A DNA stretch of 28,169 bases from positions 4,749-32,917 of the forward strand of contig FR882204.1 in the NCBI GenBank assembly GCA_000434935.1, given 5' to 3'. Made by a program: the position numbers and the translations under genes. This document shows positions 21,298-28,169 of this stretch, piece after piece. Position 1 is the stretch's first letter, and every line of letters starts with the position of its first letter. Under the pieces are notes generated by a model. It was given only the letters and a program-made list of their open reading frames with translations, was not told where the DNA came from and did no database searches. This stretch comes from Bacteroides sp. CAG:709 (GTDB taxonomy: Bacteria > Bacteroidota > Bacteroidia > Bacteroidales > UBA932).

Positions 21298-22674
21298 ATG
21301 ACACTAATTGACACGTCGCCTGAACGCATTCGTGTAATACGCGGGAAACAGGCAAGATATTTTCATTCCGGGGCCACGTTGGATGCGGCGGTCCGGAAAG
21401 CGAACCTGAAGGCATTGGAAAAGGCTGTTCTGAAATGGGAAAAGCCGCTTTGTGATGCTTTGTGGAGCGATTTGCATAAATCTTATGAGGAGGCTTACCT
21501 GACGGAAATCAGTATCCTGCTCGGTGAACTCCGTACACATATACGCAAGATAGGGAAGTGGACGAAACCTGTGAGGAAACCCACGCCGTTGAAGATGTTT
21601 CCTTCCAAAAGCAGGGTTCTCAGCGAACCGCTCGGCACGGCATTGATAATATCACCTTGGAACTATCCTGTGCAGCTGCTGCTTACGCCGCTTGTCGGTG
21701 CGATTTCGGCGGGCTGCACGGCTGTGCTCAAACCTTCGCCTTACGTTCCTGCCGTGTCGAAAATCATCGAAGACATGATTGCGGATACGTTCCCTGAAGA
21801 ATATGTCGCTGTGATACAAGGACATAGGAATACCAATACAGCGCTTCTTGCAGAAAGATGGGATATGATTTTCTTTACAGGAAGCCCTGCATTCGGACGC
21901 GTCGTGATGGCATCGGCCGCCAGAAATCTTACACCTGTCGTGCTCGAACTCGGGGGCAAGAGCCCTTGTATCATTGACAAGGATGCTGATATCGAGATCG
22001 CTGCGAAGCGCGTCGCGTGGGGCAAGAGCCTCAATGCCGGACAGACATGCATTGCCCCGGATTATCTCATGGTACATGAGGACATCAAGGATGAATTCGT
22101 GGCGGCGCTCGGGCGGGCGTTTACCGGGTTGCTCGGCGAGAATCCGCAGGAGAGCAGGCATTTCGTGCGCATTGTCAATGATGCTGCATTCGACCGGCTC
22201 ACGGGGTATCTGAAAGACGGAAAAATCGTCTTCGGCGGACGCACGGACAAGACTGAAAGGTACATTGAACCGACGATTCTGGAGGATGTGAGCCCCGATG
22301 CGCCTGTCATGCAGGAGGAAATTTTCGGACCGATATTTCCTGTCATGACATTCCGGAATATTGCGGACGTCGTGGAATTCGTGACCGGGAGGGAAAAGCC
22401 GCTGGCGCTGTACTATTTCGGCAATGATGGCGATAATGTCCTGAAACATACCACGTCAGGAGGCTCCTGTCTGAATGACACGATCATGCATATTGCCAAT
22501 GAAAATGTGCCTTTCGGGGGAGTCGGCATGTCGGGCATGGGAAGTTATCATGGCAAGCTCAGCTTCGATGCGTTCACGCATTATAGGTCCAATATCATAT
22601 CCCCGACGTGGATTGACCTGCCGTTCAGATATATGCCTTACAAGTTTTTCAGAAAGGTCAAATCATTACTCTAA
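21298..22674 (+). CDS. ALDH3-like aldehyde dehydrogenase
   Basis: A 458-residue NAD(P)-dependent dehydrogenase of the class 3 (fatty or aromatic aldehyde) type, oxidising aldehydes to acids. I start at ATG 21298; an in-frame TTG 57 bases upstream adds a basic, unrelated stretch. Motifs: PWNYP (N122), LKPSP (K145), FFTGSPAFG (193-201), ELGGKSP (E217), NAGQTCIAPDY with catalytic C251, EEIFGP (341-346) and VPFGGVGMSG. The length fits ALDH3. It is followed 10 bases later by the helicase gene. The upstream gap carries operator-like repeats, so inducible expression is possible. Substrate is unknown. Soluble and cytoplasmic, although the basic C-terminal end (YKFFRKVKSLL) could associate with membrane. 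Confidence 0.92.
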   Translation: MTLIDTSPERIRVIRGKQARYFHSGATLDAAVRKANLKALEKAVLKWEKPLCDALWSDLHKSYEEAYLTEISILLGELRTHIRKIGKWTKPVRKPTPLKMFPSKSRVLSEPLGTALIISPWNYPVQLLLTPLVGAISAGCTAVLKPSPYVPAVSKIIEDMIADTFPEEYVAVIQGHRNTNTALLAERWDMIFFTGSPAFGRVVMASAARNLTPVVLELGGKSPCIIDKDADIEIAAKRVAWGKSLNAGQTCIAPDYLMVHEDIKDEFVAALGRAFTGLLGENPQESRHFVRIVNDAAFDRLTGYLKDGKIVFGGRTDKTERYIEPTILEDVSPDAPVMQEEIFGPIFPVMTFRNIADVVEFVTGREKPLALYYFGNDGDNVLKHTTSGGSCLNDTIMHIANENVPFGGVGMSGMGSYHGKLSFDAFTHYRSNIISPTWIDLPFRYMPYKFFRKVKSLL

Positions 22675-22684
22675 ATCTGAATTT

Positions 22685-25081
22685 ATGGAAAAGAAACTAT
22701 CTAATGTGGTGAAGCCGGAGGGCATGAGCGCTGAAGAATGGCAGAAAAAGCTGCGCAGTCAGTTTGCCGTCAAGGAGGTGCTTTCGATTGTGCCGCGCGG
22801 CGATGAGGCGGTGTATGGGGTCTTCGATGTCAGGAATCCCAAGACGAAGAATATATATAAGGTCGTGTACAGGGGGCTCGACAGCCTCTGGAACTATTGC
22901 TCCTGTATGGACTTCAAGACCAATCAGTTGGGCACTTGCAAGCATGTGGAAGCCGTGCGTATCTGGCTGGACGAGAGGCATAAGAAGGTGCCGGTGCTGA
23001 ACCCGCCGTATTCCTCCCTGTATATCTCATATCGTGGAGACAGATGCATCTGCCTCAGGGTCGGAAGCGCAAATTGGCCGGAAATGACGGAACTTGCTAA
23101 AGGCTGGTTCGACAAGGACGGCAAGGTGTTGCCGGATAAGATATCTGGACTGTCCGAATTTATCGCACGCGCGAAGGAAATCGACCCGGATTTCCGATGC
23201 TATTCTGATGTAACTGATTATCTGGCAGAGATTAAGGATGCGGGCTACAGGGAACGGTATATCTCCGCTGTTACAGATGAAAATCTCGACAATCTCCTGA
23301 AAACCAAGCTGTATCCGTACCAGAAAGAAGGAATCAGATTCGCATTCAGCAAGGGGAAATCAATCCTGGCGGACGAGATGGGCCTCGGAAAAACCGTGCA
23401 GGCAATCGGCACCGCGGAGCTCATGCGCAAGGCAGGTCTGATTTCATCCGTGCTCATCCTGTGTCCGGCATCATTGAAATACCAATGGAAGAAAGAGATC
23501 GAGCGCTTTACGGATTCCGACGTGGTAATCGTGGAGGGACCGCAGAACAAGCGCAGGGAAATCTACAAGTCGCAGGCGTTCTACAAGATAGTCTCCTATC
23601 ATGCGTTGAGCAATGACATCAAGGTCTTCGGGCCGGGTTGTTCGGAATGCATGATAATGGACGAAGTGCAGCGGCTGAAGAACTGGAACAGCCAGATATC
23701 CAGGGCCGCGAGAAAGATACAGGCGGACTATGCCGTGGTCCTTTCCGGAACTCCGCTGGAAAACAAGCTGGATGAACTTTATTCCGTAATGGAATTCGTG
23801 GACCAATATTGCCTGGGACCATATTACAAGTTCATGGATGATGCCACGGTGAAGGACGGAAGCGGCAAGATATTGTCCTACAGGAATTTGAATGAGATAG
23901 GCGAGCGCATATCCAAGCGGCTTCTCCGCCGGCGCAAGGCCGACGTCGCAATCCAGCTCCCGGACCGTACCGACCAGAATCTGTTCGTGCCAATGACTCC
24001 GCAGCAGAAAGAGTTGCACGATGAGTTCAAGGTCAATGTCGCCCAACTGGTCTCCAAATGGAAGCGCATGCATTTTCTCAGTGACAAGGACAGGAAACGT
24101 ATGTTACTGCTGCTCAGTCAGATGAGGATGGTTTGTGACAGTACTTACATTCTCGACCAGGAAACGCGATACGACACCAAGGTGGATGAAACTGTCAATA
24201 TCGTCCGCAATGTCGTGGAAAGCGGTGATGCCAAAATCGTGATTTTCAGCCAATGGGAGAGAATGACCAGGCTGATTGCTGCGGAACTGGACAAGATGGG
24301 CGTGGGTTATGCTTCATTGAACGGCTCGGTGCCTTCGGAAAAGCGGAAGAACCTGATAGATGATTTCTGTGACAATCCGGATTGCCGCGTGTTCGTGTCC
24401 ACGGATACCGGAAGCACTGGACTGAACCTGCAGGCGGCATCGTTGGTCATCAATCTGGATTTGCCATGGAATCCCGCCGTGCTGGAACAGAGGATATGCA
24501 GGATCTACCGTATAGGGCAGAACCGCAATATCCAGGTAATCAATATGATATCCAAGGATTCGTTCGAGGAGCGGATGCTTGGGACATTGGATTTCAAGTC
24601 GTCGCTTTTCGAGGGCGTGCTGGATGGCGGAGATGATACCGTCATCATTGATGACAGCCGCATGAATCACATCATGGATGCTGTCGCCGGTTATGTGGAG
24701 GAAGAGACTCAGAAACCAGTTGGGGGCAATGAAAAACTGTCAGATCTGCCTTACGCTGACATTGAACCGATGGAAATCTATGACCCGGAACCTGTGGCGG
24801 AAGGTACTGATAATGGTGATGATATAGGCCTTGTGGAGGATTTGACCGATGCGGAGAAAGAGGACGGATGTGTTGAGCCTGATGAACTTATCCGTCAGGG
24901 AGTGACGTTCCTCCATGGACTTGCGGAGACATTGAAATCGCCGGAAGCGTCCGCCCGTCTGGTGAATACCTTGGTGCATACCGACCCTGAGACCGGCAAG
25001 CAGGAGCTCCGGATTCCGATTCCAGGCAAGGATGCCGCCGGCTCAATATTGACCTTTATCGCCCGCCTCATGTCGAAATGA
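22685..25081 (+). CDS. SWIM zinc-finger SNF2-family helicase
   Basis: A 798-residue protein started at ATG 22685, 10 bases after the dehydrogenase stop; in-frame upstream codons overlap that gene and give non-homologous sequence. Domains: SWIM finger with C72, C74, C85 and H87 (CxC...CxH), then SNF2 ATPase with DEMGLGKT (230-237), motif II DEVQ (326-329), LSGTPLENK (353-361), and the helicase C part with GSTGLNLQ (576-583) and QRICRIYRIGQNR (602-614). An acidic linker (about 655-735) and a short C-terminal domain follow. These enzymes move on double-stranded DNA and remodel protein-DNA complexes; bacterial HepA/RapA relatives act on RNA polymerase, but the role of the SWIM type is uncertain. 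No partner nuclease or methylase is nearby, so a defence role is not supported. Confidence 0.9.
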   Translation: MEKKLSNVVKPEGMSAEEWQKKLRSQFAVKEVLSIVPRGDEAVYGVFDVRNPKTKNIYKVVYRGLDSLWNYCSCMDFKTNQLGTCKHVEAVRIWLDERHKKVPVLNPPYSSLYISYRGDRCICLRVGSANWPEMTELAKGWFDKDGKVLPDKISGLSEFIARAKEIDPDFRCYSDVTDYLAEIKDAGYRERYISAVTDENLDNLLKTKLYPYQKEGIRFAFSKGKSILADEMGLGKTVQAIGTAELMRKAGLISSVLILCPASLKYQWKKEIERFTDSDVVIVEGPQNKRREIYKSQAFYKIVSYHALSNDIKVFGPGCSECMIMDEVQRLKNWNSQISRAARKIQADYAVVLSGTPLENKLDELYSVMEFVDQYCLGPYYKFMDDATVKDGSGKILSYRNLNEIGERISKRLLRRRKADVAIQLPDRTDQNLFVPMTPQQKELHDEFKVNVAQLVSKWKRMHFLSDKDRKRMLLLLSQMRMVCDSTYILDQETRYDTKVDETVNIVRNVVESGDAKIVIFSQWERMTRLIAAELDKMGVGYASLNGSVPSEKRKNLIDDFCDNPDCRVFVSTDTGSTGLNLQAASLVINLDLPWNPAVLEQRICRIYRIGQNRNIQVINMISKDSFEERMLGTLDFKSSLFEGVLDGGDDTVIIDDSRMNHIMDAVAGYVEEETQKPVGGNEKLSDLPYADIEPMEIYDPEPVAEGTDNGDDIGLVEDLTDAEKEDGCVEPDELIRQGVTFLHGLAETLKSPEASARLVNTLVHTDPETGKQELRIPIPGKDAAGSILTFIARLMSK

Positions 25082-25104
25082 CATCTTCTTTTAAATTTAT
25101 TGAT

Positions 25105-25112
25105 TAAATTTG
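25105..25112 (+). promoter_or_regulatory. -7 box of the holA run
   Basis: TAAATTTG matches TAnnTTTG and lies 26 bases before the holA ATG. It overlaps the right arm of an AT-rich inverted repeat (AAATTTA 25093-25099, TAAATTT 25105-25111, flanked by TCTTC and GAAGA), which could also serve as a weak terminator for the helicase gene. No -33 TTTG is present. Confidence 0.4.
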
Positions 25113-25137
25113 GAAGATTTAGAAGAAAAATTATTGG

Positions 25138-26172
25138 ATGGCGAAATATACTGAAATTGAAGGCAAATGTCGGAAGATAGTTGAGGATGCCAGAAACGGT
25201 GTCTTCGCGCCGGTGTATCTGCTGATGGGCGGGGAACCGTATTATCCGGACATGGTCTGCGACGCTATAATGAAATATGCGCTTCAGGACGATGAACGGG
25301 ATTTCAACCAAGCAGTTTACTATGGCCTTGATACTGACGCCGATGCAGTCGCTTCGGAAGCCCGCAGCTATCCTATGATGGCGGAACGCAGGCTTGTGGT
25401 GCTGAAAGAAGCCCAGAGCATGAAGACACTGGAAGGCCTGGGAGTCTATGCGGCAGAACCGATGGACACTACCGTGCTGGTAATCCTGATGCACGGAGCA
25501 TCGGCGGACAAGCGTAAAGCATTGTACAAGAACGTTTCGAAGAAAGGCATTGTCCTGGAATCGGAACCGCTGCGCGACTACGAGATGCCGGGGTGGATTA
25601 CCGGTTTCTATAAGTCCAGAGGTTTGGCGATTGACCCGGACGCTGCGGCGCTGCTTGCCGAATCGGCGGGTACGGAACTCGACAGGATTGCCGTGGAAAC
25701 CGAGAAACTTCAGAAGAATCTTCCTGAAGGAACGACGCGCGTCACGGCCGCCGACATCGAGAAGAATGTGGGCATCAGCAGGCAATTCAGCATCTTCGAA
25801 CTGACTAAGGAACTGTCATATCTCCATGCCGCGAAAGCATTGAAAATAGCTGCCTACATCGGTTCGGGGCCGAAATTCGCGATGCCGATGGCCGTGGCGC
25901 CGCTCTACACGCATTTCTACCGCATCCTGAAATATGAAGCCGCGCTCATGAAGAATCCCGGGATGCCGAAGATGGAAAAGGCCAAGCTGCTGGGAGTCAA
26001 TCCGTATTTCCTGGAAGAATACGATGTGGCGGCGCGGAACTTTCCTGTAAGGCGGTGCATGAAGGTGATGTCCCTGTTGGAAGAATACGATTTCAAGGGA
26101 AAAGGCGGCGGAAGCGGTGAAGCCGGTCAGGACGAACTTCTTCTGGAACTTGTAAACAAGATATTGATCTAA
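25138..26172 (+). CDS. holA: DNA polymerase III subunit delta
   Basis: A 344-residue protein with the three-domain layout of the clamp-loader delta subunit. The N-terminal domain has PVYLLMGGEPYYPDMVCDAI (26-45), as in HolA. A middle part has RLVVLKEAQSMK and TTVLVILMHG, then KALYKNVSKKGIVLE. The C-terminal all-helical collar has LAESAGTELDRIAVETEKL and GISRQFSIFELTKEL. Delta opens the beta clamp for loading on primed DNA; it is not an active ATPase, and no Walker motifs are seen, as expected. The length agrees with the family. It is followed by an ABC transporter ATPase gene 12 bases downstream, probably by operon inheritance and not function. Confidence 0.93.
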   Translation: MAKYTEIEGKCRKIVEDARNGVFAPVYLLMGGEPYYPDMVCDAIMKYALQDDERDFNQAVYYGLDTDADAVASEARSYPMMAERRLVVLKEAQSMKTLEGLGVYAAEPMDTTVLVILMHGASADKRKALYKNVSKKGIVLESEPLRDYEMPGWITGFYKSRGLAIDPDAAALLAESAGTELDRIAVETEKLQKNLPEGTTRVTAADIEKNVGISRQFSIFELTKELSYLHAAKALKIAAYIGSGPKFAMPMAVAPLYTHFYRILKYEAALMKNPGMPKMEKAKLLGVNPYFLEEYDVAARNFPVRRCMKVMSLLEEYDFKGKGGGSGEAGQDELLLELVNKILI

Positions 26173-26184
26173 ATTCTTATAACT

Positions 26185-27099
26185 ATGGCATTGATAGAAT
26201 GCAGAGACGTCTGCAAGAACTTCGGTGAAAAAGTGGCTCTGGACCATGTGAGCCTGGATATTCCGAAAGGGCAGATTTTCGGACTCCTGGGACCTAACGG
26301 TGCGGGAAAGACCACTATGATCAGAATCATCAACAGAATCACGATACCGAATTCCGGAGAAGTGCTGTTTGACGGCAGGCCGATTACCCAGAAAGATGTG
26401 GAAAAAATCGGTTATCTTCCGGAGGAACGCGGCCTGTACCGCAAGATGGAAGTCGGTGACCAGGCAATGTATCTGGCTCAGCTCAAAGGAATGAGCGAGA
26501 AGGACGCCCGTGCGGAACTGAAAAAATGGTTCATGAAATTCGGCATACAGGACTGGTGGAAAAAGAAAGTCGAGGAATTGTCGAAAGGTATGGCGCAGAA
26601 GGTACAGTTCATCACGACCGTCGTCCATAAACCGTCCCTCATGATATTGGATGAGCCGTTTTCTGGATTTGACCCTGTCAATGCTGAATTGATAAGGAAG
26701 GAAATCCTGGAACTGAAGGAGCAGGGGGCGACCGTCATCCTCTCCACGCACAACATGGAATCCGTGGAGGAACTCTGCGACAACATTGCCCTGATAAACA
26801 AGTCGCATCTGGTCATCACAGGCGGGGTCGAGGATATCAGACGCCGATACGGCAATAACAATGTCGAACTTGTCTACACCGGAGAAACCCCTCTGGAAGC
26901 TGTTCCGGGACTGTTCTCCATCATCTCCGACACGAACGATGCGGGGCGCCACACGGCAGTGTTGTCGCTTGCAGGTCAAGGACTTGGAAACAATGTGCTG
27001 ACGGAAGTACTGAAACAGAACGTGGCCGTAAATTCATTCAAGGAATTGCTCCCTCGAATGAACGATATCTTCATTAAACTGGTAACCGAAACTGCATAA
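26185..27099 (+). CDS. ABC transporter ATP-binding protein (NatA-like, ABC-2 export type)
   Basis: A 304-residue ATPase with Walker A GPNGAGKTT (36-44), signature LSKGMAQK (132-139), Walker B LMILDEP (152-158) and switch His189 in LSTHNM. After about residue 215 there is a C-terminal DUF4162-like domain. The layout is that of NatA/CcmA-type exporters, which work with a separate permease. That permease gene starts 15 bases downstream. In Bacteroidetes the pair is usually annotated as a NatAB-like sodium exporter; substrate is not proven here. It follows holA closely, so the three genes may share the promoter near 25105. Confidence 0.92.
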   Translation: MALIECRDVCKNFGEKVALDHVSLDIPKGQIFGLLGPNGAGKTTMIRIINRITIPNSGEVLFDGRPITQKDVEKIGYLPEERGLYRKMEVGDQAMYLAQLKGMSEKDARAELKKWFMKFGIQDWWKKKVEELSKGMAQKVQFITTVVHKPSLMILDEPFSGFDPVNAELIRKEILELKEQGATVILSTHNMESVEELCDNIALINKSHLVITGGVEDIRRRYGNNNVELVYTGETPLEAVPGLFSIISDTNDAGRHTAVLSLAGQGLGNNVLTEVLKQNVAVNSFKELLPRMNDIFIKLVTETA

Positions 27100-27114
27100 C
27101 TGGGAGGACAAGAC

Positions 27115-28169
27115 ATGAACCTGCATATTGTAAATATCATCATCAAACGCGAATATCTTACCCGCGTAAAGAAGAAGTCGTTCATTATCACCACTTTCCT
27201 GGTGCCGATTCTCTTCGCTGCCCTCTGTATGCTGCCGTCATTGATCATGCTGATGGCTAAAGAAGAGGCCAAGAAAATAGCCGTAGTCGACCAGTCCGGC
27301 ATCGTGATGCCGTTCCTGAAAGACACGGAAACGACCACCTTCAAGCAGTTCGGCGATGTGGATCCGGACATGTTCAAAAGGCAGCTCGACAGCGTCGGCA
27401 TGGATGCCCTGCTGGTGATTTCGCCTCTGGATACCGCCGCAAGGACAGTCACCGCCGTTTCCTATGCCTCCAAACCGCTGGGAATGGACATGACAGAATC
27501 CATCCAGGGCAAGATCAATGATGCCGTCGAACATTACCGCGTGAACTGCTACGACATAGAAGGCCTCGACAAGATAATGGAAAGCGTCAAGCCGGACATC
27601 ACGCTCGTCTCTTACAAGATGGACGAATCCGGCAAGGAAACGCTCAATGAATCAGCGATTTACATGTTCTTGTCAATGATTCTGGGCATGATCATCTACA
27701 TGTTCATATCAATGTTCTGCGGCATGGTGATGTCCAGTGTCATAGAAGAAAAGTCCAGCCGCGTGGTGGAAGTCCTGGTTTCATCTGTGAAAGCCACGGA
27801 ACTCCTTTTCGGCAAGATTATCGGCGTGGCATTGGTGGCTCTCACCCAATTCTTCATGTGGATTGCCCTGACGTTGCTGATACTTGCAGTCGTAGGCGGC
27901 ATTGCCGGAACCGGCTTTCTCGAAAGCGCCGGCGGATCCGCTGACCAGATGACCATGATGGCCACTGGCATGGGTGTAAGCCCGGAGCAGATGGGCGCTG
28001 CCGGAATGGCAATGCCTACTGAACTTGACGCCGTCATGTCGACCCTCGGCGGCATCAACTACGTGGAACTTGTCATAGTGTTCCTGCTTTTCTTCGTGTT
28101 CGGCTACCTGCTCTATGCGTCAATGTTCGCAGCCATCGGCTCGGCGGTCGAGAATGAAGCTGACAGCCA
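27115..28169 (+). CDS. ABC-2 type permease (NatB-like), C-terminus cut by window edge
   Basis: The frame opens at ATG 27115 after a GGAGG at 27103-27107 and is still open at the last base, giving the first 351 residues. It begins MNLHIVNIIIKREYLTRVKK and has one N-terminal membrane helix (about 22-46). A large periplasmic part follows (about 50-185), then further helices from about 187 (MFLSMILGMIIYMFISMFCG) onward. SSVIEEKSSRVVEVLVSSVKATELLFGKI (in pieces: the EEKSSRVVEVL part) is the typical cytoplasmic motif of ABC-2 permeases related to NatB. The long periplasmic insert also fits NatB. It partners the ATPase encoded just upstream. A Met/Gly-rich stretch (about 280-305) lies in a loop. Confidence 0.9.
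   Translation, partial: MNLHIVNIIIKREYLTRVKKKSFIITTFLVPILFAALCMLPSLIMLMAKEEAKKIAVVDQSGIVMPFLKDTETTTFKQFGDVDPDMFKRQLDSVGMDALLVISPLDTAARTVTAVSYASKPLGMDMTESIQGKINDAVEHYRVNCYDIEGLDKIMESVKPDITLVSYKMDESGKETLNESAIYMFLSMILGMIIYMFISMFCGMVMSSVIEEKSSRVVEVLVSSVKATELLFGKIIGVALVALTQFFMWIALTLLILAVVGGIAGTGFLESAGGSADQMTMMATGMGVSPEQMGAAGMAMPTELDAVMSTLGGINYVELVIVFLLFFVFGYLLYASMFAAIGSAVENEADS

Noticed and set aside
22475..22684. Upstream-extended start of the helicase gene
   Set aside because: The extension lies within the aldehyde dehydrogenase gene; the ATG at 22685 starts the family-like sequence.
25816..26979. Minus-strand open frame of 387 codons opposite holA and the ABC ATPase gene
   Set aside because: It spans two well-supported plus-strand genes and has antisense-like composition with no recognisable domain.

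Overview
The window looks like a chromosomal segment from a Bacteroidales bacterium. The evidence is the Bacteroidetes-type promoter boxes (TAnnTTTG at -7, once with TTTG 19 bases upstream) and several families typical of the group: a golvesin-domain amidase of the kind often misnamed xanthan lyase, a PCMD-domain lipoprotein, an AAA-ATPase_like/PD-(D/E)XK protein, and a YycJ/WalJ-type metallo-hydrolase behind a secreted TPR protein. The genus cannot be fixed from the sequence alone. No rRNA, tRNA, CRISPR array, integrase or intact insertion sequence was seen.

Left part, minus strand (1-9665): an MsbA-like ABC exporter, a CBM9-VanZ fusion, a secreted amidase with an inserted golvesin domain, and a UPF0597/CyuA-type cysteine desulfidase (cut by the window edge) form one tight run that looks like an operon. 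Upstream lie a 407-base intergenic stretch holding a long inverted repeat, then an AAA-ATPase_like/PD-(D/E)XK gene, then an M28-fold secreted protein that lacks several catalytic residues. The M28 gene is divergent from the next block.

Middle: a plus-strand run (9772-14295) of secreted TPR protein, metallo-beta-lactamase-fold hydrolase and lipoprotein alkaline phosphatase meets a minus-strand run (18558-14351) of parE, a PlsC-like acyltransferase and an acyl-CoA ligase. A perfect 18-bp hairpin serves as shared terminator and overlaps the ligase stop codon. The acyltransferase and ligase together point to fatty-acid activation and phospholipid acylation.

Right part, plus strand (18747-28169): an outer-membrane barrel gene is broken by a G13 run inside a 26-base duplication. 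It is followed by a PCMD lipoprotein, a 626-base palindrome-rich intergenic region, an ALDH3-like aldehyde dehydrogenase, a SWIM-SNF2 helicase, holA (DNA polymerase III delta) and an ABC-2 export pair (ATPase plus a permease cut by the window edge).

The points most worth checking are the G-tract frameshift (phase variation or assembly artefact), the CBM9-VanZ fusion coupled to the amidase, the degenerate M28 active site, and the structured repeats at 6604-6761 and 20705-21233. No complete new defence or mobile system could be demonstrated.
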